DNA from: Erodium maritimum
Lineage: Eukaryota > Streptophyta > Magnoliopsida > Geraniales > Geraniaceae
Direction: 5' to 3'
NCBI GenBank assembly: GCA_963921825.1
Contig: OY997592.1
Coordinates: 59,168,336-59,232,335, forward strand
Length of the DNA stretch: 64,000 nucleotides
Shown here piece by piece: positions 1-11,886 of this stretch. Below the pieces are notes generated by a model. It was not told the origin of the DNA. It made no database searches and worked only from the letters and a program-made list of their open reading frames with translations. The position numbers and the translations under genes are program-made. Within the stretch, counting starts at the first letter, position 1; every line of letters starts with the position of its first letter.

Positions 1-62
1 TTTTCTACTGAATCTAATGGGTTAAATTTGAGTTATTTTATCATTCTTTCTAGAAACATGAG

Positions 63-2527
63 TTTTTTTTGAAACGGGTAACCGGAGACTTTCATTAATA
101 CCAAATGGTAATCAAGCAGAGTGAGGCGTGACCGCCTCGGGTTCCAGATGTGTGTCCGGGCCGACCGTAGCAAGCTCGGCGCTCATGGACCCATAATAAT
201 AGCCCACTCAGAATTGTGGGCACAAACTCAAGATAACTCCTTACCATCGTCCCAATAATTCTAGACATAAAAGAAATAGTACTAAAGCAAACAGGGGAAA
301 AAGTGTTCCAAACATAAAACAGATAATCAGAATGCAGGGAAATAAACTTTGCTGAATGTGCAGGCTGCCCGGGACATCCCAACATTGGCTGCCCCGGGTC
401 TGTAGGTATAGTCTGAAGATGACTCCACCCACCCCTGCTGGGTCGGTTCATTCCTGCATTGGAGACACCCGTGCCTCCGACTGTTCTGCCCCCTCCGTCT
501 TCTGGTAGCTCTGGTCTGATGTGTGATGTTGGGGAGGCAAGTCATCCAGCAGCTTCCTCATCTCCGGTGGGCGATCATACAGAGATCCGTTCCTTGTCTT
601 CCTGGTGGTCATCTTACCCTTACCTCGGCTGGGCCCTCCTTTCCCCAGTCCAGCCTGGGGATCTGTCTGTTGTCCCAGTCCAGACTGGGGATCTTTCTGT
701 TGCCCCTAGGGATCCTTCTCCTTCCCCTCTCGGATCATTTCAGCATCAGCGGATCCAACTCGGGCCAGAGTCTCATCAGCAGAATGGACATTAGCCAGAT
801 TATCTGGCTTCGTAAAGCCCGGTGGCGGTCCAGAGACACGGTGCCCTCCCTCTTGCAAATCTTTGGTTGCCCCTCCTGGGGTAACCTTAACCAGATTATC
901 AGACTTCGAATAGTCTGTACCGGGTGACTGTTCACCCATAGTGATCTCCCTGGAGCGAATCATCGGGTTCAGGGACAAATCACTCAGAAGGTACGTGATA
1001 GACGGGTGGGTCACCGGGGGGGGGGGGGGGGGGGTATTCCAGACCGTCCCCAGCAGCCTATCCACGTTCATCTGATTTGGGGCCAGTATAGAACGGTCGT
1101 ACCGAACCTCCTCCCGACCAATCCCAAGTAGCTGAGTCGTGCATCTTGAAATTCTGTGGCTCAACATTCCACACCTGCGACAGAAATCTACTACCCTTTC
1201 ATGTTGTAAATCAATTACCGCAAATGTTGTGGTACCTGGGAATCAGAGACGAAGTCTCCGTCGTAGAGGTCGTTGGAGCTCCATCCGAACCCTTGTCCAC
1301 AAAAACATGTCCTCCCGACGAGCAAACGGGATTGGGGCCGACGGGACCTGGGTACCAATGCTGGCGGCGATGAGGCCACGGACATAGTCGTTTCTGGCAT
1401 TTCCCGGTATGTTGAGCGCCCGGACCCCGAGCTCCACATGGTGAAAACTGATATCATTTGCCCGATCAAATTGCTTGAGGGGCTCCAGCAGGAGGGGGTA
1501 TCCCTTAAAGCTCCAGGGGCCCCTGTGGCGGACATTTTCCACCGTCTCAACTGACGGGAAGTGGTAGCCTGTGACTTCCGGGGACATGAATTCCACCTGG
1601 ACGCCCGTCACTTTCCATTTTTGGAGCATCATTGCACAGACAATGTTCTGGTTATGGGCCCGGTCTCTTGCAACCCTAGCTGCCAGGGAAAACTGATACA
1701 TTCCCTTGGTGAAGAGAGGAACCCCCTCTTCCGAGACCACGATCTCGTCATCATCATCCTCCCAGTCCGGAACCGGGGCGATACGGGTCGGTTGGACCTT
1801 CGTTGGCCTGCCAGTCGACCCTTGTCCGCCGGGACGTCGAGGGTTCGTGTCCGACAACCGGTCTGTCCGGTAGCTGGATCTGGCCACCTCCGTCGGAGCT
1901 GGGAGTGGGGAGAGGGAGAGCCGGTCCCAAGAAGCTTCGTACGCCACCATGTGTCGTCCGCCCTGGTCCACATCGATCGCCGGTGGCTCAACCCCCCCGG
2001 ACTCACCCTGGCTCGAACCAGGTTTATCCTTCAGATCCAGGGGATCCGCCCGTCGCCGGGGGTCTGGCAAGGGAGGAGGCTCCACCACGGACTACACAGA
2101 GAGGTCGCTGGCAAGGGTTCTTAGCACGTCAGGTGGGCCGTGCTGTTGAAGCGCGTCGGGAACTTGTTGGATCTGACCGGGTAGTGTCATTTCTGCCGAG
2201 AAATGGACGTGTAACTATAGATCTGAATCAGGCTGACCGGAAATGGGTGGAGAGAAGGTGGAGGAGGACGACGGGGGCGACAGAGAGCAGATGAGCACGA
2301 GAGGGCCGGGCGGCGAGGCGGCTGCGAGGAACGATGGCGGCGTCTGCTGCGTGCAGAGGCGACTGTGGCGAAGAGAGTCGGGAGCGAGGATGGCGAGGAG
2401 GCCGGAGACGTCGACGGAGGCGACGATGACGACGACTGGACCCTGGTGGCTAGGGTAGAAGGGACCCTAGTGGCTAGGGTAGACGAGAGCTATTTTGAGA
2501 AAATTAAGTTTTTTTTTTTAGATTATT
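63..2527 (-). mobile_element. L1-type LINE derivative with ORF1 only
   Basis: Read on the minus strand, the element ends at its left side in a poly-A tail (T run 63-70), directly preceded by the short motif attaatgaaa that also precedes the tails of the LINE copies at 24363 and 54105. The 10-bp direct repeat gaaacatgag flanks it at 53-62 and 2528-2537, as expected for target-primed insertion. The body holds a roughly 440-bp leader, an ORF1 region (706-2088) and a 640-bp 3' part, but no endonuclease or reverse transcriptase region. It is therefore either internally deleted or a non-autonomous family mobilised by other LINEs. The right boundary is set by the direct repeat alone. Confidence 0.75.
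706..2088 (-). pseudogene. LINE ORF1 protein, DUF4283 plus CCHC zinc knuckle
   Basis: The ORF1 product of plant L1 elements is a nucleic-acid-binding protein that packages the element RNA. From 2088 leftwards the frame gives a proline- and acid-rich start, then a DUF4283-like region (motif GPWSFKGYPLLLEP), then a C-x2-C-x4-H-x4-C knuckle (CRRCGMLSHRISRC) near 1140-1185. The two halves are in one frame and are separated by a single TGA at 1243-1245, so a full-length product of about 460 residues would need readthrough. A run of 19 G at 1016-1034 encodes a proline run just after the knuckle. Assignment to the LINE ORF1 family rests on these two domains in this order. Confidence 0.75.
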
Positions 2528-2996
2528 GAAACATGAGATTATTATTATTATTATTATTAAAATTTCTTAAATTCATATAAAGTATGTTGTAATTAGTCAA
2601 AATAAATGAATATAAAATGCATACCGAAATGGGTTGTGTTCCGATGCGACGAGACTATATTTGCAAGATTTTAAATTTTCGTTGGGCCTGGTTTCTTTTC
2701 GTTGGGCTTAAGTTGGTTTGAAATGCTTTGAGGCTGATACACGGCCCATCAGAAGTAAGAAAATTAAACCTAAAAAGCAAGCTTCTTCAACCTCTGCCTC
2801 TCTCAGCTGCAGAGATCAACCTGCAGACACTTCCGCAGTGTTCGAACAAAACCCGAGACAACTCCGGCAGCTTTCTTCACGGCCATAGTTGTCATCCCTC
2901 CGGTAACAGACCATACTTCTGTGCCTATCCGTGCCCCTGTATTTCGTAATTGCATTGCTTAACGTTTTTTCCTGTTAAGAGATTGAAATTGAAAGA
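2528..2996 (+). promoter_or_regulatory. upstream and 5' leader region of the FAF1-like gene
   Basis: AT-rich sequence next to the LINE, including a short ATT repeat near 2540-2560, passes into C/T-rich leader-like DNA from about 2760. A possible 77-nt leader intron has donor gtaaca at 2903 and acceptor ending at 2979, followed 17 nt later by the start codon. No confident TATA box was seen. The promoter therefore lies close to, or partly within reach of, the upstream LINE insertion. Confidence 0.35.
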
Positions 2997-5450
2997 ATGT
3001 ACAACAAGCGCAAGGGAGGCGATCGGGGAGGAAAATCCAAGGTCCAGATGGATTCCAAGGACGAAGAAATGGATATGCGGAAGATTATGAAGGATATCGA
3101 GTTTCTAGGTAATTGTCCAAATTGTTTTGATATTCCTATCTTCAGCTCTGCTTTAATTTCATATGCTGTTTTTGTTATTTGAGTTGGCAATTTGCAGTTT
3201 TGTATATGGAAATTGTCCTATACATACTAGGTTTATGTATATATTAGTGGAGAGCCTGTGCATTCAAGCTGTTTCTAGCCTTGTCATACATAAACTTTGT
3301 AACTGATGTGAATTTAAAGGATTTTGTGAGCTGATTTTCTACTTGGGGTGCTTTTAGGTCAGGATTTGGTGCGGGGGATTTGAATTTTTGAGTTTGAAGG
3401 GCCTTAGTCTTTTGATGTAGATTTTTTTTGTTAAAATGTTGGATGGTAAGATTGGATAGTGTGACATAACAATGATTGGATTATTTCACATCAAACGTAT
3501 TGCCTTTCTCCAATTGCTGCACTGACCCTCTATATCGCCTTAACTGGCACTCTATATCACCTGAATGCTGTAGTTAGTTGTACATTGTGACTAATGTGAC
3601 ACTTAGCTTGTTATCATTTTTTTTACTTGTTATTTGTGAACGGTACTTCTAGTGTAATAAAATCAGGAGTGCCTTAGATTGACTAGCGCATGACTGACGA
3701 TACATACAAATATCATGTTTAAGAAAATTCCATCCTTGATACTACGTTCTATAGAAATGGCAAAGGGCATAGTGATGCATGGTTTTCTCCTCATGTGATT
3801 TTCTTTGGTATGTCTCAAAATCAGAGTAAAGGTTGTTCGGAATTTCTTGCCCACATGAGTGCCTGGCAGTTTGAGCAGTTATGACATGGGGGTCTTCCTT
3901 ACTTCCGTGTTGTGGAAGCGGGTGTAATTTTATTATTTAGTTTAAAAAACTAATATCAACTATCTTTAGCCTCCCTAGATTAGAATCAGAGTTAGCTGAA
4001 ACAATGGACACATAATAGATGATCATCAGAAATAGAGGGTTTTGTGATTTCAATTTCATATTTTGGTTATGCTCACTCTTTGGTGAAGTACTATTTAGAA
4101 TTAAGTTCTGAGTGTCCAGCCCTAGTTATCTTATGGAAATTCATATTGTCCTCTTCAATTTGGTATCACTTCATGTCGGTTTGTATAAATGTTCCGTAAA
4201 CATATCCTGAATCTATTGCCTTAATTGAGGATAAGAGTTTCTTTTTTCATTTTCTTCCAAGCCAAATACATTTCTTCTAGCCTTTTTAAATAAAATTGAT
4301 ATCAGCATCATATTTCCATTTGAAGTTTCTGACTCCTTACCTTTCCTTTTTCTATTTGTTGTTACTTGTTACGCAAATACAGGCTCCGCACATATGACAT
4401 GGAAAGAGAGAAAGGAGTTGGAAAACAGGAAAGTGGTTTCTCTTGGTGGAAAGGTAAGAACCTTGCAAATCTGTTAGTCAGTATGAAAGACGCAAGTAGG
4501 GAACATTTTTATTACATTTTAAAAAGGGATAATTGCAAAAAAGTACCCTGACATATTCACTTCTTGCAAATCGTAACCCTCTTCTGTGATAATTGCAAAA
4601 AGTGTCCAGAACTTGCCCTTTTGTTGCACTCTTTGTGCATTTATTTCAAAATGATGATTTCTCTTTAAAAATAGGAAATAAATAATCCAAAAAATTTACT
4701 TCACCTAATCTTCTTCCTCTTTGTACATCCAAAGAGGAGGAAAACTATGGAAGATGAAAATTCAGTTTTTTTGTTTTGTTTTTTACTTGTCACTTTTTGA
4801 AGGGTAAAATCATTTCAAAACAAATTTACGCGAAGTACAACAAAAAAGCAAGTTCAGGGAACTTTTATGCAAATATCAAAGAAGAGGGCTACGATTTGCA
4901 AGAAGTGAATGCCTCAGGTACCTTTTTGCAGTTATTCCTTTTTAAAATGCAGCAAAATTTGTATGATTTTGATGGCATAACAAGTATTAACTTCGGTTGC
5001 AGCCTCAAAAAAAACAGAGGCTACCCTTAAGTGTGGCCCGAGTGATGATGAAGAAACAAAAGGAACGGGAAGAAAAAACCTTACAAGAGGTAATTAATAT
5101 TCTAAACTTATACATCACTTTCCTAAAGTTGTTGCACTGTCACTAACAATTGCCGGTTTCAGAGTTTGATTCTCGGGCGGTTTGGAGGAGGAGGGAAGTA
5201 CAGTAACAGTGGGAAGAGTAGTATGACGAGGCGTAGACCTGAGGATAGAGTGCTGAAATCAACAGAAGGTCATTTCAAGAATGGTGTGCTGGATGTGAAG
5301 CATTTGCTGCGACCAGGTTCAAGTAGAGATAGCGGTCCAAGCAGAAACTTTGATACCAGTAACATTTTCGCAGATAAAGGGCCAAAGAAGATGGGAAGCG
5401 GAAAGAAGAGTGGTGGTAAGAAGAAGGGTGGTGGTAAAAAGCGCCATTAA
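2997..5450 (+). CDS. DUF4602 / C1orf131-FAF1-like ribosome biogenesis protein
   Basis: Four exons with GT-AG junctions and matching phases: 2997-3108, 4383-4453, 5003-5089 and 5163-5450, giving a 185-residue basic protein. Key stretches in order are MRKIMKDIEFLG (exon 1), HMTWKERKELENRKVVSLGG (exon 2), KKQRLPLSVARVMMKKQKER (exon 3), and a glycine/lysine-rich tail ending GGKKKGGGKKRH. This order matches the DUF4602 family, which includes human C1orf131 and yeast Faf1, small-subunit processome factors in 18S rRNA maturation; nucleolar location is inferred from the family. Intron 1 is about 1.27 kb, and intron 2 carries an inverted-repeat MITE (4526-4938). The start is the first ATG of the conserved N terminus. 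Family assignment is from memory of the motifs, not from a search. Confidence 0.85.
4526..4938. mobile_element. Mutator-type MITE in intron 2 of the FAF1-like gene
   Basis: A 413-bp element whose ends are inverted copies of about 130 bp. The left end starts gggataattgcaaaaaag; the right end, read in reverse, starts ggaataactgcaaaaagg and continues in parallel through cattcacttcttgcaaatcg. Both sides are flanked by ttttaaaa, consistent with an 8- to 9-bp duplication, though the AT-rich context makes the exact edge uncertain by a base or two. It accounts for the spurious open frame over this intron. Confidence 0.7.
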
Positions 5451-7275
5451 ACATGTGCGGCAGATAAATAAATATTACTATGTAATCAAAGTTAGTGCCT
5501 TATAAGAGTGATGATATAACAGGTGCGGCAGGTTTTTGCGCGGCTTTATGCAGTTACTGATCTGAATTTTGTTTTAATTTATGCTTTTTTTATTTAGTCG
5601 TTTCTGTGGTTTCTGTGTACGATGATGAGATACAAATATTTTTGTATGGTTGTGAGTAGGGATGTTCTCCAACTGGTTAATAGATACTGACATCTCTAAA
5701 TCGAATGATCGGTTGTAACCAGCTGCTTTGTGTGGCTCACTGGTACCGGTGATCTGTAAACTGAGAACAATCAAATCTTAGAATGAAGGGATCAAGATCA
5801 AGAGGACGGGAGTTGAAGGGAGAAGAGGAAGAAAGGGGTTCATGGTCGTGTGTTATAAGGTTCTGTTGTGTAGGTTTTTGTGTTTCCAAATTTGTCTTAA
5901 AACGAAGAAATGAAAATGAAAAAGTTCGAGTTTTGCAAGGTTTAAAATGAAGTATAGGGTTGGAGAGAGAAAATCCAAGGTTTAAAATGAAGTTTGTAGT
6001 TGAAAAAGAAAGGTGAAGAAAATAAAGTATTCTGAGAAATGGAAAATGTTTGAGAAAAAAGGGAAAGTATGCATGTGAGTGGAAGAGAAATAAACTATTT
6101 AGTATTTATTAAAGGATATATTTGATTTTAAAATTATTATATATCTTCCCATTTTTAGAACTGATATGCACAATTGCACATGTACGGGGAGGAGTATACC
6201 GGTCCGGCTTTACCGCGGTCTCTGGCAAGAGTTACCGATCACCGGTGATCGACGTCAAAACATAAAGCAATTGTCGATACTGGACCGACGTCTATCGACC
6301 CACTATTGGTAGTTAGATTAAAAATAAATCACTATGAATTTATTGAAATGTCTCCCAAACTCGGTATGAAACGACACCGATTTTTTTTCTTGAATTATGT
6401 AAGAGGAAAACAAATCGATCGATAAGTTACCTTCATTTTTGATATATTCCAGTTCAGATTTTGTTTCAGTTCATTATATCTAACGTCAAGTTGTTTCAAT
6501 TATATCTATGAGAACAACTTAATATTTTCTCTCACACATCTAACGGATGATTTTAGAAAGAGAAAATACCATTCACAGTAATTTGAATCATAACAACTAT
6601 TTTGTGTGACAATGTCACAAAGAATATCTTTTAGATATAATCATTCACACTGTTAATCTTATATTGAGAGTTGTAAATCACATGATGAAATTTTTTTAAA
6701 CAAAATTATAAGATTACTTTCATCACATAATTTACTTTTTACTCCTCTCATTTAACAAAGTTCGTATCCACATAGTAATTCAGGATAAAACAGATTAAAC
6801 GACTTATAGATCAAAATTTCGAACTGTTTATTAAGCACGCATAAATCTACAAGACCCTTAACACATTCTTCACGTACAGACTAGATAGAGACCACACGTT
6901 GAGTAATACAGACAGATGTTAAGTCACCCCACCTAAAAGTTCAATGCCCCGAATGTACGATAAAGCAAACCGAGTATTTTCCCCATAAATATAAGAGATG
7001 TCTCGGGTTTGAACCTTGCAGGCGACAGTATTGCAAGACTGAAATTGCAGAGAAAGTAAATCCATTTGAGAGTTGTTCATTGATTCTAAACAATGTAGGT
7101 GAGCCAAAAAACTGACAGGCTCAAGTCCTTATTCCCTCAAGAATTGTACAAAGTTTTTTTTAACATACATAACAAAAAGGTTGGAGAACAATACTAGCAC
7201 TTCCTCATGTCTAAGAATCAGGAGTCTCAAATTTCATAACAGATCTAACTCTTCAATGTGATGATGGAAATTGAA
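5451..7275. other. intergenic DNA between two convergent genes
   Basis: This stretch holds the 3' regions of the FAF1-like gene (+) and the chaperonin gene (-), which converge here. It is AT-rich with short repeats (for example the repeated phrase ccaaggtttaaaatgaag near 5970) and a small GC-richer patch with the palindrome accgatcaccggtgatcg near 6226-6252. No further gene, RNA or complete element was recognised. Confidence 0.4.
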
Positions 7276-10200
7276 TCAATCATGGAGAGTTCCCAAAATA
7301 TCATCATCTCTGAACAGATGAAATCTGAAGCCAACAAGTCACAAGGAAAATATAGCTTTGTTAGAGATTTAATAATGGCATTATTCGGGACAAGAAACAA
7401 TATTCTCAAAAACAATAACAATAAGCCTGAGATATATTCTAAGGGACATTAAAGAATAAGTTAAAGCAATAAATAGTCACTTGGAGAATTTGGAAGAGTG
7501 GCGTGTATTATAGATGGTAAAATGCCCCATATTCGACAGGAAGATAATGTCCCCTATCGATAAGGACGGGAACATTTCAAGGACCAACACTCAGCAAGGG
7601 TAAGAGTTTAGAATCCCCACATGAGAACCGGGCAGTCATAGCAGCCCCATTGCCATCCCTATCATACATCAGGACCAAACAAGAGTATCCGAGATGGAAA
7701 GAAGTCATCTACAATTAATTCATGCACGACGACATTGACAATTATCAAGGTTAGATTGGATATTAGCCTCACACTCAGTCTTGCCATGATGACAAGACAC
7801 CCGTCCAATTCCTTAATAGTTTGAGATTTAATACATATAAAATCTGCTTTGGAATATTTGTAGTGATACAGAATCAACATGTTTTAACCTCCACCAGCAC
7901 AAGTTATTTTACTGGGGCTTCTCAAAGGGAAAATTGATTAACTATGCTTCATAAGATGTCTTATTTTTCTAATATGCTCTTATATTTAGAAATTGGAAAT
8001 CTATGCCTTTTTTATTAATTGTGACAAAAATACCCCAATTAAGCTTCTGTATCTCACACATGATTTTGGAATTTGAATGCATACCTTCTCAAATCAGTAC
8101 TCAGCCTTGCCATTGGAGTGATACTGATCTCATCAACACCATGAGGAGTTGAACTGAACATCTTTAGGTCCTTTCTCCAAGAGAACAACAAAGTACAACG
8201 GATTTTTCGATCACCAGAAAATTAATGAGCATGCTAGTAGCCCAAATGCTGAAACGAACTTGTGTTTGTTGGAGACTCGAGGTTTAATGTCGTCTTGGTT
8301 TTGAGGTTGTGTGGAGATTGATGAATAGTTACAATGGTTTGAGTAAGACCCGTAGAGGTTTGGATTGGCGAAGAAGGCTGGAGTTGAAGAACAAGTACTG
8401 GCCGGTCTCGGGGATCGAACCGGAGAAGTCCCCTAAGGTTAGGCTCTTCATGGTCCCGATTTTATTGGGAAGGCTTTGGTTAAGGTTGTTCCCAGAATTA
8501 TTAAGGTAATTAATGTTGTGATCTTGAGTGGGATTGGTCTTGACAGTTGTGGACAAATCCCCAATCCGCTAAAGGATCGATCTGGAGATGTTGTTTCAGG
8601 TTTCCAATTTTCATAGGTGATTTGGCATTGAAATCAATTTCCACTAAGTAGAAGAATAGTCAAGCTCATAAAGTTTCCGATTATGGAATGAAGAGACCGG
8701 GACAAGCAATTGTTGCAAAGGTTTAGTTGTTCTAGAAAGCAAATTTTGATTGCTTGTTTAAGTCATCTTCAAACCCATGGCTATAAGCATTAGTTTCTTG
8801 TTCAGAGTTCTAGATAACAAAAATTATTTTGACTACAAGCTTATTATATGTGTTTAAAGCAATGTCACCAAAGGCCTAATCTATCTTTCTTCCATGCAAG
8901 TTCATAGACATGTATACACAATAATTGTAGGATTAGATGAAGAAAGGGTGATTTATGGATTTAATTGACAGCAATTATTTTGGAGGATTGTAAAGCGTAA
9001 AGCAACAAAAGATTTCGAGAGCTTCCCATACATAAACAAGCTGTTGAATGCGTATTTCTGTATCGACTATGGGATAGTAAAGTCTAACAGTATGGTTTTG
9101 GTGCCGATGTGGAGATTGTTTATGTCATTTTGCTTCTCATGTACTCACTTCCAAGAATAAAGGTACCAGAATTGAAGCTATCCAGTTAATCATCGTTACT
9201 TGGATTATTGATTAGTTAGTTTGTGTATTTTCAGGTCAAGATTGCAACACTCACGAGTGTTTTGAATGTGGTGCTTCCTGGCGTAGTGGTGTTGTTTACA
9301 GAGTTATTGATGAAGAGAGAGATGCAGATTAAAATTGTAGGTATTTTAATTAGGGGTATTTTTGTCACAATTAATAGAAAAGGCATAGATTTCCAATTTC
9401 TAATTACAAGAGCATATTAGAAAAATAAGACATCTTATGAAGCATAGTTAATCAATTTTCCCCTTCTCAAATTATATGCTTTTGTTACTTTCTCATTAAC
9501 CCAGTCTAGTCCCGCCTAATGCTAATTGAATCACCTAAAGCATGTATATAAATCCTGTGAGCCATCTTATTAATGAGAAGGTGATAAAGTTATTATGTGA
9601 ACTAACATTAAAACACAGATCAACACATAAAAACAATCAAGAGATAGACAACAAATTAATCATTGAAGCAACTTTGGAAGAGTAAACCAAGGAAAAACTT
9701 ACTCTTTATCTCCTAGCTTCACTTCCATTCCACCATATTCAGGCAAAAGAACAGTGTCACCTTCCTTAAGGCTAACAGGAATTAACTTCCCATCCCGGTC
9801 ACGAGCTCCTGGACCCACAGCAACAACTTTTCCAGAGTTCAGCTGAAGCATAGAAAACCCAGCTGACATGAGCCCCATGGTAAAAGCAACATAATATTAA
9901 CAATACAGCACGAACAATAGCATAAGAACCAAAACAATGTCAATTCGAGTTAACTAAAGTAACAAACCTTATCAAACAGACATAGGCCACTGTACACAAT
10001 ACTAAAAATACGCTTGGGAACATGGGTTAAATTAAGAGTAAAAAAGATTGGAAGTAAAATTAGACAACACTAAAATCAAAGAACTGGAATACAAAAGGAT
10101 AGCATAACGATCTTATTTTTGTCCATTTATTAGAAAATAGTTATGCATTCAATTACCAAATGGCATTTCTGCAAGTCAAATTTAATTTCATTATGATTCT

Positions 10201-10487
10201 GGTAATCTAGAGTCTAAACCGCCAGACCAACATGCCAAAATTTATGTGATCTCTGGAATTACAGAGACCCAGATCGAAAAATCAAGCCACAACTCAGATC
10301 TGAATATAAAACGAAGCAAGACAAAGCAAGTGATGGAATCAAGAGCAAAGCAGGTAGCAAAAGTAGAAGTTGGAATGACGACCTTAGTGGTTTTCTCGGG
10401 GAGCAAAATTCCAGAGCTGGTTTTGGACGGAGGAACGATTTTCTCGACCAAGATGCGGTTGAGGGATGGAATCAGACGCTTGGCCAT
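7276..10487 (-). CDS. CPN10: 10-kDa chaperonin (Cpn10, GroES-like), organellar type
   Basis: Three exons on the minus strand, 10487-10383, 9842-9703 and 7324-7276, give 97 residues with consistent phases. Order of motifs: MAKRLIPSLNRILVEKIVPP at the start, the mobile-loop region TSSGILLPEKTTK, then SGKVVAVGPGARDRDGKLIP, LPEYGGMEVKLGDKEF and the tail LFRDDDILGTLHD. This is a complete single-domain GroES-type protein of the usual length, the lid of the Cpn60 folding chamber; the short form without a long transit peptide fits the mitochondrial Cpn10 of plants. The exon 1 donor reads gtcgtc, a weak GT site. Intron 2 is about 2.4 kb because of a Mutator-like insertion (7927-9462). Confidence 0.93.
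7927..9462. mobile_element. non-autonomous Mutator-like element in chaperonin intron 2
   Basis: A 1536-bp element with near-identical terminal inverted repeats of about 120 bp starting gggaaaattgattaac. It is flanked by a perfect 9-bp duplication, cttctcaaa, at 7918-7926 and 9463-9471. The 9-bp duplication and long inverted ends are diagnostic of Mutator-like elements. The interior (about 8050-9340) has no transposase; it contains exon-like C/G-richer DNA around 8270-8560 (ttgaagaacaagtactggcc region) that may be captured host sequence, but I do not recognise the source. Confidence 0.88.
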
Positions 10488-10577
10488 TGGAGAGAGCTCG
10501 GAGACAGTGACGATGAGACCTAGAAGCTTCTACTCTTCCCTGGATTTCTGCCGAATTAAAGCTAGCAGAGGGAAGGG

Positions 10578-10585
10578 TAGGGTTT
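10578..10585 (-). promoter_or_regulatory. telo-box upstream of the chaperonin gene
   Basis: On the minus strand the sequence reads AAACCCTA, about 90 bp upstream of the chaperonin start codon. The telo-box is a known 5' element of plant translation and housekeeping genes. Position fits a promoter or leader location, but function here is inferred. Confidence 0.4.
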
Positions 10586-10674
10586 AAGAGGAATTACGCA
10601 TTGAGAATTTACTGAAATACCCTTCTATCTAGACTAAAAATAGACCATCTCTAACCGTCAACCGGCTAATATAA

Positions 10675-11746
10675 GAGCATCCACACCGTTCACCGCCAGC
10701 GTTGGTGGGGAGTTATTGGCGGTGAGTATTAAAATATTATTTTTATGCCTCACCGTCAGCTAACTGCCAACGAACGCCAGCCTCCTTCAATGGAAGCCTA
10801 TTCATGCTGACTGTTCAACGAATTATCAATACATTTTCATTTTTGAAAATAATACGGTGCATAAACGAAAACTAAATTAAATTGCATAAAATTAGAGGGA
10901 CTATTACAATGTGAACGACAATTAATTTTAAACTAGGAAGCAAATTAAACTAGCAAATTAAAATCTCGCCCTTTATTAACCGTTAAAATGTATTCAATAT
11001 CCGACATGTTGGCTTACGTCAGTACGTCGAACCGAAGATATTAAGGACGCCCTTGTAAAAAAAAATCACACACTATAAAGCCGTGGATTCACCTATTTTC
11101 AAATACTCGTCCAGGCCTAACACAATTGTCTAATGGTCGTAGTACATTTTTGATGAGGAGATAACGAAACCCTACCCACAACGTCAAACCGTTGCGTGAA
11201 ATACGCATCGTGCTGCTCCAATGCATTGAGAATGCGGAGGAACACAGACTTTGGCATTCTGAAACGACGACAGAACTGCACCTACATACACATAGGACGC
11301 GCATTGAAGTAGTTACACATTAAGCGTTAAAGAGCAGCTTCACGGTCTCGTGCAATGTAACTTCGCTTTCGTGGACGAACTTCGGCAGTTGCCTCGCCTA
11401 ACAAACCGTCATCGAACTCGATGGACATACATTCTTTGACTATTCCCTCGAACATGTGCTCCATTTCACGATAATTGGCAATTTCGATGAACAAATTTGG
11501 AGAGAAGAGTATTACGAGGAGATTGAATTTTAAATGTGCTTTTATTGGCTTTGAACACCCTTATTTGTACATAATTTGAAGATAAGAGTATTAATTTTTT
11601 GGGTTATTTTCAAAACAAATTTTCATTTTCAAGAAGCTTTTATAGGATATTTGGATTTTATAGCCGTTAGCATCGACGTTTGGATGAGGTGGTGAGGCCA
11701 CAATCGGCCCTCACCGCCAGCTCCCCGCTCAGCGTTGCAGACGCTC
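10675..11746 (-). mobile_element. decayed PIF/Harbinger transposon
   Basis: The ends start gagcatccacaccg on the left and, in reverse, gagcgtctgcaacg on the right, and both sides carry the 3-bp duplication taa (10672-10674, 11747-11749) typical of PIF/Harbinger. On the minus strand, from about 11465 to 11100, a transposase fragment is readable in part: MEHMFEGIVKECMSIEF near the start and later FRMPKSVFLRILNALE and VVGRVSLSPHQKC, with stop codons between them. The catalytic DDE part is missing, so this is an internal deletion derivative. Confidence 0.8.
11100..11465 (-). pseudogene. N-terminal fragment of PIF/Harbinger transposase
   Basis: The minus strand translates to a region typical of the N-terminal part of plant Harbinger transposases: an arginine-rich patch, FRMPKSVFLRI, then a helix-rich stretch ending CTTTIRQLC. 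In-frame stops interrupt it (for example after EAAL and after CM). It is not functional. The same domain order is seen in the second Harbinger copy at 39240-39440 on the plus strand. Confidence 0.75.
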
Positions 11747-11886
11747 TAACTACGAAAACTCTGTATGTTCTATTTTTTTTATCAACAAAGCAAATACATA
11801 AATGAATTTTTTTAGATGACGAAAATGAGTATAAGATCATAGATTTAGCTACAAACACAAAATTCTAAAGATGAACGCAATCATCT

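Noticed and set aside
4776..5030. 84-codon frame overlapping FAF1-like exon 3
   Set aside because: It starts inside the intronic MITE and uses a different frame from the conserved exon.
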